Origin: Rhizocola hellebori
GTDB lineage: Bacteria > Actinomycetota > Actinomycetes > Mycobacteriales > Micromonosporaceae
Reading direction: 5' to 3'
Length of the DNA: 64,000 bases
Assembly: GCF_016862955.1 (NCBI RefSeq)
Contig: NZ_BONY01000017.1
Location: 1 to 64,000, forward strand
Shown here: piece after piece, positions 25,500 through 34,925 of the stretch
How the letters are laid out: each line of letters begins with the position of its first letter
Position numbering within the stretch: position 1 is the first letter of the stretch
Program-made: the position numbers and the translations under genes
The notes under the pieces: model-generated
The model's input: the letters and a program-made list of their open reading frames with translations, nothing else
The model's database searches: none
Told to the model about the DNA's origin: nothing

Positions 25500-25681
25500 G
25501 CGCCACTTGGACTACTGGCCCGGCTCAGCCGTTGCCAGCAGGGCCATTTGGTTTCATTGGCACTCGGGCGCGCAACCACATGGATCTGGGGCCTCCACCC
25601 ACGGCGTCGATACGTTTCGAGCACGGCCGGAACAGAATCCTGGACCGTATTCGAGTATCTGTATTCGTCGAGGAGGACGCC

Positions 25682-26905
25682 ATGCCGTCCCTTGGGCTTC
25701 TATCACGAAACTCCGCCACCTGGCTCGGCCCGGCGGATTGGCTTCACCGTCGAGCCGCCCAGCAACCGCAGTGGCCGGACCCGGCCGAACTGCTGGCAGT
25801 CACGGAGTATCTAAGCGAACTACCGGCACTGACCACGCCGCAAGAGATCACCCATTTACACTCGCAGCTCGTCAAGGTTCAAGCGGGGGAAGCATTTCTT
25901 TTACAGGGCGGCGACTGTGCCGAGCTTTTGGGCACTGACGCGGTCCAAGGCGCATCGGGCAAGCAGCGCCTGCTCGCGGAGATGGCTGACCGAATCCGCA
26001 CCGGGCTAGGGCTAGACGTGGTGACCGTCGGGCGACTGGCGGGCCAGTTCGCCAAGCCACGGTCGGAGCCAACGGAAGTGGTCGATGGCGTGACACTGCC
26101 CGTCTTCCGCGGGTTGATGGTCAACGGCCCGGAGCCGGTCGCGTCAGAACGCCAGCCCGACCCCTACCGCCTGCTGTCCTGCTACTACACAGCCAAGCAC
26201 GTGTTGCAGGAGCTGCGCGGCCGTCTGTGGACCAGCCACGAGGCACTGATCCTGGAGTACGAAAGAGCATTTCGCCGGTTGGACGCAGCGTCCGGTGAGC
26301 ACTATTTGCTCTCCACCCACCTTCCGTGGATCGGCGAACGCACCCGGCAGATCGGTGGCGCGCATGTCGCCTTCCTCGCCGCGGTGGCCAACCCGTTGCA
26401 GGTCAAGGTTGGCCCCAATGCCACACCAGACGACATCGTCGAGCTGTGCGAAATCCTTGACCCCCAGCGCATACCGGGCAGGCTGACACTGATCAGCAGG
26501 ATGGGCGCCGCAGCGGTGTCCGAGCGGCTGCCGACCATCGTCGCAGCAATACACGATCGAGGCCACTCCGTCATCTGGATCTGCGATCCCATGCACGGCA
26601 ACACTGTCAAGACAGCGAACGGCCGCAAGACTCGTTACTTGAGCACAGTTCACGATGAGCTGGCCGCCTTCTTCACCGTCATGGCAACCCAGCGGCAGCA
26701 TGCCGGTGGAGTGCACCTGGAGATGACTTGCGGCGAGGTGACCGAGTGCGTTGGCGGGATCGGCGTCTCGACCGAAGCAGACCTGGAGCAGAACTTTGAA
26801 TCGCTGTGCGACCCGCGCCTCAACGAGGAGCAGGCGTTGTCGACCGCGGACCTCATCGCGAAGTCCGCCGACCGCCCCGTTCCGATCCAGACTAGGGGAA
26901 ACTGA
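25682..26905 (+). CDS. class II (plant-type) DAHP synthase
   Basis: The 407-residue protein makes 3-deoxy-D-arabino-heptulosonate 7-phosphate from PEP and erythrose 4-phosphate, the first shikimate step. Class II hallmarks: FLLQGGDCAE, VGRLAGQFAKPRS, VNGPEP, LLSTHLPWIGERTRQ and WICDPMHGNT, HLEMTCGEVTECVGG. It is shorter than the roughly 460-residue housekeeping enzyme of mycobacteria and nearer the size of the secondary PhzC-type enzymes that lack the regulatory N-terminus. The ATG follows GAGGAGG. It is two bases from the aminodeoxychorismate synthase gene, so it feeds that branch. Confidence 0.92.
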   Translation: MPSLGLLSRNSATWLGPADWLHRRAAQQPQWPDPAELLAVTEYLSELPALTTPQEITHLHSQLVKVQAGEAFLLQGGDCAELLGTDAVQGASGKQRLLAEMADRIRTGLGLDVVTVGRLAGQFAKPRSEPTEVVDGVTLPVFRGLMVNGPEPVASERQPDPYRLLSCYYTAKHVLQELRGRLWTSHEALILEYERAFRRLDAASGEHYLLSTHLPWIGERTRQIGGAHVAFLAAVANPLQVKVGPNATPDDIVELCEILDPQRIPGRLTLISRMGAAAVSERLPTIVAAIHDRGHSVIWICDPMHGNTVKTANGRKTRYLSTVHDELAAFFTVMATQRQHAGGVHLEMTCGEVTECVGGIGVSTEADLEQNFESLCDPRLNEEQALSTADLIAKSADRPVPIQTRGN

Positions 26906-26907
26906 CA

Positions 26908-29046
26908 ATGACCCGCACTCTTCTCGTCGACAACTACGATTCCTATACCTACAACCTGTTCCAGCTCATCGCCGGGGTGAACGGGATAGACCCCGTCGTG
27001 GTCCACAACGACGACCCGCGAACAGCCACGCTGGATGTGCGCGATTTCGACAACGTCGTCATCTCGCCCGGTCCGGGTAGTCCCGACCGCGAGCGCGACT
27101 TCGGGGTCTCCGCGCGCATCATCGCTGAGGCACAAGTACCCATACTCGGGGTTTGTCTTGGGCACCAAGGCATCGGGTATGGATTCGGCGCCGATGTCGT
27201 CCGCGCGCCGGCTCCGCGCCACGGGCACCTCACCGCCGTGCGCCACGAGGGCACCGGTGTGTTCAGCGGCTTACCGCAGAATTTCACCGCTGTCCGCTAC
27301 CACTCTTTGTGCGTGGAGGATCTGCCTGACGACCTGATCCCCACGGCATGGGCTGAGGACGGTGTCCTCATGGGACTGCGCCACACCGGCCTTCCCCTAT
27401 GGGGAGTGCAGTTCCACCCCGAGTCAATCGCCACTGAGTATGGCCGGGCCATGATGGCCAACTTCCAGCGCATCACCAAACGGTTCCATCGGCGCAGCTC
27501 CACTCCACGACTGCGGCGCAACGCCGCGACAGCGGCGGCATCGTCCGCACTGTCCACTCCGGAAGGTGCTGTCGAGAAGCAAGGCAACTTCCGGCTTCGG
27601 GTCTACTCCCTGGGATACGCCGTGGACGGACAAGCAGCCTTCGAGCAGAACTTCTCCTCATCGCCCTACGCCTTCTGGCTAGACAGTGCACGTGTCGAGC
27701 CAGTACTTTCGCGCTTCTCGTTCCTGGGAGACGCGTCCGGGCCGTTGTCCGAAGTGGTGCGATACCGCATTGAGGACGCTGAGGTGGAGGTGACTGCCAG
27801 CGGCCAGCCGCCTCGGCGGGTTGCAGGCGACATTTTCGGGTACCTGCAACAAGCCCTGAAACACCGGCGAGTGTTCACCGACGCCCTGCCTTTCGACTTC
27901 AACTGCGGCTATGTCGGCTACTTCGGTTACGAGCTCAAGGCGGATCTAGGCTCGGTCAACCGACACCGCTCCCCCACCGCTGACTCATGCTGGATCTTCG
28001 CCGATCGGCTGATCGTCATCGACCACGAGCAGCAGACCACCTACCTGGTGTGCCTCACCGACGGCAGCGCCGCGATCGAGCGAGAATCGCAAGTTTGGCT
28101 GTCCGACATTGCCGCCGGGCTGCTGGCCCTGCCCCGCCACGAAGCCGGCGAACCGCCCCGGCCACCCGCGACCGACTCATCCATATTGGAGCGATATCTG
28201 GTTCGCCCAGGCGACCGCTACGTGCGCGATGTCCTCGCATGCCAGGAGCAGCTCGTGGCCGGGGAGAGCTACGAGATCTGCCTGACCGACAACCTGCTGC
28301 TGCCCCGACCCGACGACGGCTTCAGTTTCTACGCGGCCATGCGCCGCTACAACCCGGCGCCCTATGCGGCCTACCTTCGCCTGGGTGAAGTCGAAGTCGC
28401 GTGCTCGTCGCCGGAACGCTTCCTGCGCCTGGGCCGCGACCGCGTAGTGGAAACCAAGCCGATCAAAGGCACTGCCCCCCGAGGCGCCACCGCCGAAGAC
28501 GACCAGCGGTTGCTTCGCGAGCTTGCCAACAGCCCCAAGACGCGCGCCGAGAACCTGATGATCGTCGACCTGCTCCGCAACGACTTGGGCAGGGTATGCG
28601 AGATCGGCAGTGTCGTGGTTCCCAAGCTGATGGCCACCGAAACCTACGCCAGTGTCCACCAGCTCGTCTCCACTATCCAGGGCCGGCTGCGGCCCGACCT
28701 GGACATTATCGATTGCATACGTGCCTGCTTCCCGGGCGGCTCCATGACTGGAGCACCGAAGCTGCGCACCCTGGAAATCATCGACACCTTGGAGACGGAG
28801 GCCCGCGGCATCTACTCAGGCGCGATCGGCTTCCTCGCTGTCAACGGCACCGCCGACCTGAACATCGTCATCAGGACGGCCGTGATGACCGGCGAATGGA
28901 TGCGTGTCGGCGCCGGCGGCGCGATCGTTCTGGACTCCGACCCACTCGATGAGTACCAAGAAATGCTTTTGAAAGCCGCCGCCCCGCTGCGGGCCATGCT
29001 GGCCGGAGCCCTTGAGGGAGGGGATGCGGGTGACCACTCCCGATGA
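26908..29046 (+). CDS. aminodeoxychorismate synthase, PabA-PabB fusion
   Basis: The 712-residue protein starts with a class I glutamine amidotransferase domain (1-195; Cys83 in GVCLGHQ, His170/Glu172 in FHPE). It continues with a chorismate-binding PabB/TrpE domain. The substrate motif is PIKGT with Lys520. The lysine in this position marks aminodeoxychorismate synthase; anthranilate synthases have PIAGT. The domain order (amidotransferase first) is that of actinobacterial PabAB/PapA and not of PhzE. Product: 4-amino-4-deoxychorismate, precursor of p-aminobenzoate or p-aminophenylalanine. No chorismate-mutase or dehydrogenase partners (papB, papC) are in the window, so p-aminobenzoate is favoured. 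Confidence 0.9.
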   Translation: MTRTLLVDNYDSYTYNLFQLIAGVNGIDPVVVHNDDPRTATLDVRDFDNVVISPGPGSPDRERDFGVSARIIAEAQVPILGVCLGHQGIGYGFGADVVRAPAPRHGHLTAVRHEGTGVFSGLPQNFTAVRYHSLCVEDLPDDLIPTAWAEDGVLMGLRHTGLPLWGVQFHPESIATEYGRAMMANFQRITKRFHRRSSTPRLRRNAATAAASSALSTPEGAVEKQGNFRLRVYSLGYAVDGQAAFEQNFSSSPYAFWLDSARVEPVLSRFSFLGDASGPLSEVVRYRIEDAEVEVTASGQPPRRVAGDIFGYLQQALKHRRVFTDALPFDFNCGYVGYFGYELKADLGSVNRHRSPTADSCWIFADRLIVIDHEQQTTYLVCLTDGSAAIERESQVWLSDIAAGLLALPRHEAGEPPRPPATDSSILERYLVRPGDRYVRDVLACQEQLVAGESYEICLTDNLLLPRPDDGFSFYAAMRRYNPAPYAAYLRLGEVEVACSSPERFLRLGRDRVVETKPIKGTAPRGATAEDDQRLLRELANSPKTRAENLMIVDLLRNDLGRVCEIGSVVVPKLMATETYASVHQLVSTIQGRLRPDLDIIDCIRACFPGGSMTGAPKLRTLEIIDTLETEARGIYSGAIGFLAVNGTADLNIVIRTAVMTGEWMRVGAGGAIVLDSDPLDEYQEMLLKAAAPLRAMLAGALEGGDAGDHSR

Positions 29047-30850
29047 GCTCGCCGTCTGCATCATCGGCATGGGACCACGGGGTCTGGCATTGCTGGAACG
29101 GCTCGTGACCAACACCGATATGCCGCTGCGAATTCACGTCGTTGACCCGTTCGCCCCTGGCGGACGGGTCTGGCGGACTGACCAGTCCGCGCAGCTGCTG
29201 ACCGACACGATGGCCGCACAGATCACCATCTTCCCGCAAGCGGCGGCCGGCAAAGACGCGCTGCCGCGTCTCAACCTCTACGAATGGGCACGTCATTGTG
29301 TCCTGTTTAGACAGGCCGGTGAGCTCGATCCGCAGATCGAGGAGGAGATCCGGGGAATCGAGCCCACCACCTACTGCTCCCGCCGCCTGGTCGGCCACTA
29401 CCTTGCCTGGGCCTTCCGCCGCATCGTCGCCGACGCGCCGCAGACGGTCCGCGTCACCCATCACTTGTTGACCGCAGTGGCGCTGTGGGACGAGCCGGAC
29501 GGGCGCCAATCCGTCCTGCTCGAAACCGGCGACCGGCTCAGCGGGCTGGACGCCGTCGCCCTGGCCGTCGGGCGGTACCGGGTGACCCCTGGCAAAACCG
29601 AACAAGAGCTGGCTTCCTTCGCCATCGAGAACGAGCTGACTTACATCCTGCCTGCTGACCCGGCCGATGTGGACCTGACCATGGTCCGCCCGGGCGAGCC
29701 GACTCTGCTGCGGGGGCTGGGTCTTGGCTTTTTCGACTACTTGGCGCTGCTGACCGCCGGCCGCGGCGGCCGCTTCGTCCAAAAGGACTACGGCCTGCAC
29801 TACGAGCCGTCCGGCTTGGAACCGCAGCTGTTCGCCGGTAGCCCACGAGGCGTCCCCCACCGTGCCCGCGACGTGCATCATGCGAACAACAGTCACGCCG
29901 GGCTGCCCGCCGAAGCGCTGGAGCTCCACGACGGCTTATGGCCCTTTATTGCCAAGCAGGTGGAATGCGCCTACTACACTGCCCAGCTGCGCCTGACCCG
30001 GGGCGATCACAAAGTGCATCGGTTCCGCGGCGAGTTCCTTTCCCTGCCCTGGGGGGACAGGCGCGCCGAAGCAGTCTTGCGGATGTTCGGTCTTACCCAG
30101 CACCGGCGATGGAATTGGCACACGATCACCCGGCCGTGCGAAGGCCTTACCTTCGACGACCGCGATGAGTTCCGCGACTGGCTCCTGAACTACCTGCAGA
30201 CCGATGTGGGCTCCATAGCCGAAATCGAGGAGGACGGCCCGGTCAAGGCCGCTGCCGACGCGCTGCGCGAACTGCGCCGTGAGGTCAGAAGGGTAGTCGA
30301 CCACTCCGGGCTGACGGGCCGCTGGCACGAGCATGTGCTGGACCAATGGCACTCGCCGATGAACGCCTTCCTTTCCATCGGCCCGCCGGCTTTCCGGGTG
30401 GAGCAGATGGTGGCGCTCATAAACGCCGGGGTGCTCGAGTTGGTCGGGCCAAGCCTTACCGTCGGCACTCGCGCCGATGTGCCAGCCTTCGTGGTCGAGT
30501 CACCACAGGTGAAGGGTTCACGCCGCCTGGTCACCGCGCTCATCGAGGCGCGCCCGTACGCGGCGGACCCCAATCGCGTCGCCGATCCGCTGCTGCGCTG
30601 GCTTGTCAACAATGGCTCATCGGTCGATCTACCACCGTCCACTCCGGATGGCGTTTCCGAAGCGTCGGGCACTCTTCACATGCGCGACGTCACAGGCGAC
30701 GCACACCCGCGCCGGTTCGTCCTTGGCGTGCCTTCAAAGGCGGCGCAATGGAACCCCCGCCCAGGGGTCGCATCTGTACTTTTGGGCGAGTCCGACGCAA
30801 TCTCACAGGCGATGCTGAGTCTCACGCCTGCCCCACATTTTGGTGGCTAG
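29024..30850 (+). CDS. large FAD/NAD(P)-binding oxidoreductase-like protein
   Basis: The roughly 608-residue protein starts with a Rossmann dinucleotide motif (VCIIGMGPRGLALLERL) and an acidic residue at the end of the second strand (VVDPF), as in FAD-NAD(P)-binding proteins of the PF13454 type. RRLVGHYLAW, LAVGRY, and the later GLGLGFFDYLALLT fit that family. Members are poorly characterised and often sit in natural-product clusters. The ATG at 29024 overlaps the PabAB-like gene by 23 bases and has GGAGGGG upstream; a GTG at 29030 is an alternative. Probably a tailoring oxidase or N-hydroxylase-like enzyme; that is inference. Confidence 0.7.
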   Translation: MRVTTPDELAVCIIGMGPRGLALLERLVTNTDMPLRIHVVDPFAPGGRVWRTDQSAQLLTDTMAAQITIFPQAAAGKDALPRLNLYEWARHCVLFRQAGELDPQIEEEIRGIEPTTYCSRRLVGHYLAWAFRRIVADAPQTVRVTHHLLTAVALWDEPDGRQSVLLETGDRLSGLDAVALAVGRYRVTPGKTEQELASFAIENELTYILPADPADVDLTMVRPGEPTLLRGLGLGFFDYLALLTAGRGGRFVQKDYGLHYEPSGLEPQLFAGSPRGVPHRARDVHHANNSHAGLPAEALELHDGLWPFIAKQVECAYYTAQLRLTRGDHKVHRFRGEFLSLPWGDRRAEAVLRMFGLTQHRRWNWHTITRPCEGLTFDDRDEFRDWLLNYLQTDVGSIAEIEEDGPVKAAADALRELRREVRRVVDHSGLTGRWHEHVLDQWHSPMNAFLSIGPPAFRVEQMVALINAGVLELVGPSLTVGTRADVPAFVVESPQVKGSRRLVTALIEARPYAADPNRVADPLLRWLVNNGSSVDLPPSTPDGVSEASGTLHMRDVTGDAHPRRFVLGVPSKAAQWNPRPGVASVLLGESDAISQAMLSLTPAPHFGG

Positions 30851-30867
30851 GTCGTTTATCGAGCAAT

Positions 30868-30904
30868 GAAATGTCCGGCGAGTGGGGGACTCGCCGGACA
30901 TTTC
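30868..30904. terminator. bidirectional hairpin terminator
   Basis: A perfect 16-base-pair stem (30868-30883 with 30889-30904) around a five-G loop, with T-rich sequence after it on the plus strand and A-rich sequence before it. It separates the plus-strand operon ending at 30850 from the minus-strand operon ending at 30924. Confidence 0.8.
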
Positions 30905-30923
30905 TTTGGGGGGTGAGCAATGA

Positions 30924-32768
30924 CTATGCCGGGACGCTCTTGTTCTTTCCCCGCAGTCCGTTGACTGACTCAGGCAGTTGGTTCGTGGCCTGACGGATGA
31001 TGAACTGTTCGGAGCGCGTCCGCGCGATTTCGGCGCCTTGGAGATCGTCGGAGAGCAGCAGATTGGTAAAGGCGGAGCGAACCTCCCGCTTGAGCACCTT
31101 TCCGGTGACTCCCAACGGGATCTGCAGATTGTCGCTGGCGACAACCAATGCGGCGATCTCGTGCCGGCCGGCCTTACGCAAGGCCTTGTTGATAGAGGTG
31201 AGTAGTTCGTCGGCGGTAATAGTCACAGAGTCGATCGTCCGAAGCACAGCGATCGGCTCGAACTCCGTCGGGTCAACCGGATCGACAGCTCCGACTACCG
31301 CACAGTCGATGACGAATCGGCAGGCTTTGAAGATCACCTCCTCCAGCGTGAGGCTGTATACCGGCCCACGTCGGGTACTGATGACGTCGGTGACCCGGTC
31401 ATAGTGGTAGAAGCGGCCCTTGGCATCCTTGTAGCCGACATCGCCAGTAAGCCAGTATCCCTTGTGGATGGACTTCTGGGTCAGCTCCTGGTCTCCCCAG
31501 TATCCAAGCGTCACCGTTGGTGTGCGCACTGCCAGATAGCCCACCTCGCCTATGCCCAGCTCCGCCCCGTCGTCGTCGAAGACGGCAGCGTGCTGCACGA
31601 TCGGCTCCGGGTAGCCGACACAACGGTTGTAGGTGTTGGTATTGGGGCCGTGAATGTTCAGGAACAGCGCCATACCCATCTCGGAGGCACCCAGCCCGTC
31701 AAGGTAACGCGACCCGGGACGCCAGCTTCCGCCCACGCGATGTCTGCCCAGACGCACAAGCTCACGCACATGCGCCTCGTGCGAGGCGTCGGCCGTGCTG
31801 ATCCAAGTCGTCACATGTGAGGCGACCGACGGCTCGGCGCCCAGCGCCACGATCTCGGCGTATGTGATCGGGAAGGCTGTGACGACCGTTGGTTTCCACC
31901 AGCGCATCGCTTCGGCCACCACGACACCCGCCTGGGACTCCATTACCAGTGTCGGCAGGCCTAACAGTGTGGCCAGCATCATGTAGCTGTAGCCCGACGA
32001 GTGTGAGGCTGGAAACGCCAGCAGCATCTTGTCCTCGGGGCCGGAGGGGATGGTGAACAGCCGAGGCCGCTTGCCGGCGAAGAACTGGCGGTGGCCAAAG
32101 GTCGCCGCCTTGGGCATGCCGGTCGTGCCGGACGAGTGCGAGATCAGGATCGGGTCGCGGTCGCCGTGGCGGTAGGGATAGACCGCCGGGAGCGGTCCTG
32201 CAGGAGGTGCGGCGTGCATCTCCTCCTGCGAGGCGACGAACTTGAACGGCTTGGCTGGGTTGCAGCCGGCAATCAGCGGACCCAGCTTCTCGGCGTCCAC
32301 CACAACGCCCAGAGCATCTTGCCGCTCAAGGTATTTGGCTGCGGTGTCCGGGTTCATGTTTGGGTTGATCACGGTCGGTATCGCGCCGAGGCTGTTGAGC
32401 GCTTGGAAGTGAACGAAGCTGGCCATGCCGTCGCGGGTGAAGATGCCGACCCGGTCGGCGTGGCGCACCCCGATGTTGTGATACCAGCGGGCGTAACGTT
32501 CGGTCTGATCACGCAGGTTATTGAGGGTGTAGACCACAACATCGTCCTCGCCGCCACCGGGTGGCAGGTGATAGAACAACGGCTTGTCGTGATCCTGCCC
32601 GCGCTCCAGGGTGTGCCAGAAGTAGTCTCCGGCACCAAGTTGCTTGTCGGCCAGCAGCTCGAGACGCGCTCGCAGTCCTCGGTGCGACTCGGTGAAGTGC
32701 ATACGGGGCACCGCGGCGACGTACCGCTGAACTGTCCTGAGCCGTCCCTTCAATTCTTTGAATCTCAT
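30924..32768 (-). CDS. AMP-forming acyl-CoA/aryl-acid synthetase (ANL family)
   Basis: The 614-residue protein is a complete ANL ligase. The ATP loop is SHSSGTTGMPKA, and later blocks include YLDGLGASEMGMAL (A5-like), GYWLTGDVGYKD (TGD motif) and VTGKVLKREVR with the catalytic lysine. It forms an acyl adenylate and then a thioester. Substrate is not readable from sequence; the neighbouring lyase suggests an aromatic or unusual carboxylic acid. Start is placed at the ATG at 32768 with AAGGGA upstream. An ATG at 32789 that overlaps the upstream gene's stop by four bases is also possible. Confidence 0.8.
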   Translation of the reverse strand: MRFKELKGRLRTVQRYVAAVPRMHFTESHRGLRARLELLADKQLGAGDYFWHTLERGQDHDKPLFYHLPPGGGEDDVVVYTLNNLRDQTERYARWYHNIGVRHADRVGIFTRDGMASFVHFQALNSLGAIPTVINPNMNPDTAAKYLERQDALGVVVDAEKLGPLIAGCNPAKPFKFVASQEEMHAAPPAGPLPAVYPYRHGDRDPILISHSSGTTGMPKAATFGHRQFFAGKRPRLFTIPSGPEDKMLLAFPASHSSGYSYMMLATLLGLPTLVMESQAGVVVAEAMRWWKPTVVTAFPITYAEIVALGAEPSVASHVTTWISTADASHEAHVRELVRLGRHRVGGSWRPGSRYLDGLGASEMGMALFLNIHGPNTNTYNRCVGYPEPIVQHAAVFDDDGAELGIGEVGYLAVRTPTVTLGYWGDQELTQKSIHKGYWLTGDVGYKDAKGRFYHYDRVTDVISTRRGPVYSLTLEEVIFKACRFVIDCAVVGAVDPVDPTEFEPIAVLRTIDSVTITADELLTSINKALRKAGRHEIAALVVASDNLQIPLGVTGKVLKREVRSAFTNLLLSDDLQGAEIARTRSEQFIIRQATNQLPESVNGLRGKNKSVPA

Positions 32769-32785
32769 CGATAGTTCCCTTCGGT

Positions 32786-33577
32786 TCATTGCCGAGGCAG
32801 TGGGCGCAAGACCGAGGTCAGGTGGGCACGAAAGGCATTGAGTCGGCGAATGTGCATCTCCGGGGTTGGGCGCCCGTCCCATGCGGACACCAAGCGGATG
32901 CCGTGCAGCGCGCTGGTGATCCAGACTTCCCGAGCGGCCAGATGTTCCGGTGGTGCGCATTGGTAACGCACGCGCACGTCGAGATCGGCACAATGGTCCA
33001 GGATGAGCCGCCGGGTGATCCCAGGAAGGATCGCACCGTCGTCGGCTGCGGTGCACAGGTCTGCCCCGTCCCACCACAACACGTTGCTGAACACACCTTC
33101 GCGAACCCGGCCCTGCTCATCAAGCAGGATGGCCTCGTCGGCCCTGTGCTCTTTCGCCGCCTGCCGCAGCGCCTCCTGGACCTTGAAGTCCGGACCCTTG
33201 CGTGACGGTTGCCGTCGCGGATCAGGCCCGGAATATACCCAGACCCGCGCTGAGCGCATCAGATCCGGAGCGGGCCGAAGCCGCACCGCGACCCGTGGCC
33301 GCGGATCGAGGTGCAGCTCCAGGCGTGGAAACCATAGCCCGCTGCGGGGCAGGATCGCCTCCGTCGCGGCGCGGAATGCGGCGACATCGTTGATGCCGTA
33401 CTCCACGATCGAACCGGCAAAGCGGGCCCAGTGCAGTTCGTAACCTCGCACCCGGCCTTGCCAGACAAGCCATGAGTCGACGACGACCGGGTGTTCGCCC
33501 GTCGCCGCGGTGAACCGTCCTGACGGTTCATCCCATTGCCACAGCTGCACACTGGCTGCCAATGCAGTTGACGCCAT
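32786..33577 (-). CDS. aminodeoxychorismate lyase-like class IV PLP enzyme (PabC-like)
   Basis: The 263-residue protein is a fold-type IV PLP protein of the PabC/branched-chain aminotransferase group: RLELHLDPRPRVAVRLR, KGPDFKVQEALRQAAKEHRADEAILLDEQGRVREGVFSNVLWW (with the conserved E-x-x-x-S-N cofactor motif) and the LPGITRRLIL motif. With the PabAB-type synthase it would give p-aminobenzoate and pyruvate. The ATG at 33577 is preferred because codons upstream to 33724 lack the high third-position GC of the gene. It is co-directional and nearly contiguous with the acyl-CoA synthetase. Confidence 0.75.
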   Translation of the reverse strand: MASTALAASVQLWQWDEPSGRFTAATGEHPVVVDSWLVWQGRVRGYELHWARFAGSIVEYGINDVAAFRAATEAILPRSGLWFPRLELHLDPRPRVAVRLRPAPDLMRSARVWVYSGPDPRRQPSRKGPDFKVQEALRQAAKEHRADEAILLDEQGRVREGVFSNVLWWDGADLCTAADDGAILPGITRRLILDHCADLDVRVRYQCAPPEHLAAREVWITSALHGIRLVSAWDGRPTPEMHIRRLNAFRAHLTSVLRPLPRQ

Positions 33578-33748
33578 GGTGTGAACGTAGGTCGGCCCGT
33601 GACGTGCTCTAAAGGGCCATGTCGTAACTGGCTCCGGAGCCAATGGAGTTTGGCCCTGCCTAATAGCGGCATGTGGTTCTTTTGACGGTACCAATTCAGC
33701 GGTTAGCTGCTTTGTATACTCCATCCCCTCTCGGAAGGACGACGGTCC
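33578..33748. promoter_or_regulatory. divergent promoter region
   Basis: This 171-base region separates the minus-strand lyase/ligase operon from the plus-strand sulfotransferase operon and is less GC-rich than the genes. Promoters for both should lie here; no clear palindrome was seen. AAGGACGACGGTCC precedes the sulfotransferase start. Confidence 0.5.
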
Positions 33749-34915
33749 ATGACTCCAACCATGCTGTCGCCGGTCTCCTACTCGTATCGTGTCGACGAAT
33801 TTGTCGATTCGGCCCGAGAGCGCGCTGGGGCACCAGACTTTGAGTTTAAACATTTGGATGCCCTAGAGCGCCTGCTGACCTCCCTCAACGAAACCGGCGC
33901 GCTCAACGCAGCGGGCGTGCAGTCCGTGAAAGGCGCGCTGGTGGCGGCGCTGGCCACACAGGCCACCGCCGAACAGGTGCGCGAGCAGTTCCCTGAGATC
34001 GCCCAAGTCGCCATCACCAAGCCGGTTTTCATCACGGGCATGACCCGCACCGGCACCTCCTTGATGCACAACCTTTTGGGCCAGCACCCCAAGCTGCGGG
34101 CGCCGGAGCTGTGGGAGCTGATGGCGCCGGCCACCACGCGACGCGACCCGGAGACCAAGTTGCAGCTGGTCCACGCCGCCGAAGCCTTCACCACCAACTA
34201 CTACCAATGTGCTCCCAAGTTGCTGGCGGTCCACTACTGGCACGCGCTGCGCCCTGACGAGGACCACCGCCTGACCGCGCCCACCTTCAAATCCATGGCG
34301 TTCGAGCTGCGTTACAACGTCCCGGGATACGGTGAATGGCTCAAGACGCAGGACCAGTACGACGCCTACGGCTATCACCGGTACCTGATGCAACACATCC
34401 TGTGGCGCGTGCCGACGGAGACGTTGGTGCTCAAGGACCCCTTCCACCTTTGGCGCCCGGATGCGCTCGTAAGCACCTATCCCGACGCGCGGCTCATCTA
34501 CATGCACCGCCGGCCCGGGGTGACCATTCCTTCCACCTGCAGCCTCACCGAGATCATCAGGTTGAGCCGCTCAGACGAGGTCAACCGGCAGGCCCTGGGC
34601 GAGCTATGGGTGACCCGCTTCGCCGAGATGCTCGAGTTGATGGACGACGCGGGCAAGACATATCTCGCGGACACACCGGTCTTCAACGTCAACTATGACC
34701 AGCTGTTGGCAACGCCAGTCGATGTCCTCGGGGAGATCTGCGATTTCCTCGGCCTGCCCATGGATGGGGCTGCCGAATACGCCTTCCGCAGCTACCTCGA
34801 CCATAACAAGCAGACGCGGTTCGGCAAGCACGAGTACACCGCCGAGGACTACGGCCTCAACGAAGAGGATCTCGACAACCGCTTCGCCGCTTACCGCGAC
34901 GAATACGGAATCTAG
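33749..34915 (+). CDS. PAPS-dependent sulfotransferase
   Basis: The 388-residue protein has the sulfotransferase nucleotide loop VFITGMTRTGTSLMHNLL (about 91-108), which binds the 5' phosphosulfate of PAPS. A downstream region LIYMHRRPGVTIPSTCSL binds the 3' phosphate. It matches the bacterial Sulfotransfer_3 type with an N-terminal helical extension, as in several mycobacterial Stf proteins. It heads a six-gene operon with ATP sulfurylase subunits, so the operon both makes activated sulfate and uses it. The acceptor is unknown. Confidence 0.83.
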   Translation: MTPTMLSPVSYSYRVDEFVDSARERAGAPDFEFKHLDALERLLTSLNETGALNAAGVQSVKGALVAALATQATAEQVREQFPEIAQVAITKPVFITGMTRTGTSLMHNLLGQHPKLRAPELWELMAPATTRRDPETKLQLVHAAEAFTTNYYQCAPKLLAVHYWHALRPDEDHRLTAPTFKSMAFELRYNVPGYGEWLKTQDQYDAYGYHRYLMQHILWRVPTETLVLKDPFHLWRPDALVSTYPDARLIYMHRRPGVTIPSTCSLTEIIRLSRSDEVNRQALGELWVTRFAEMLELMDDAGKTYLADTPVFNVNYDQLLATPVDVLGEICDFLGLPMDGAAEYAFRSYLDHNKQTRFGKHEYTAEDYGLNEEDLDNRFAAYRDEYGI

Positions 34916-34925
34916 GAGCTGCGTG

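Noticed and set aside
26908-29046. Phenazine-type PhzE or anthranilate synthase
   Set aside because: The amidotransferase domain is N-terminal and the motif is PIKGT, so aminodeoxychorismate synthase fits better; no other phz genes are present.
33578-33853. N-terminal extension of the PabC-like protein
   Set aside because: Third codon positions there are not GC-rich, and the region overlaps the divergent promoter.
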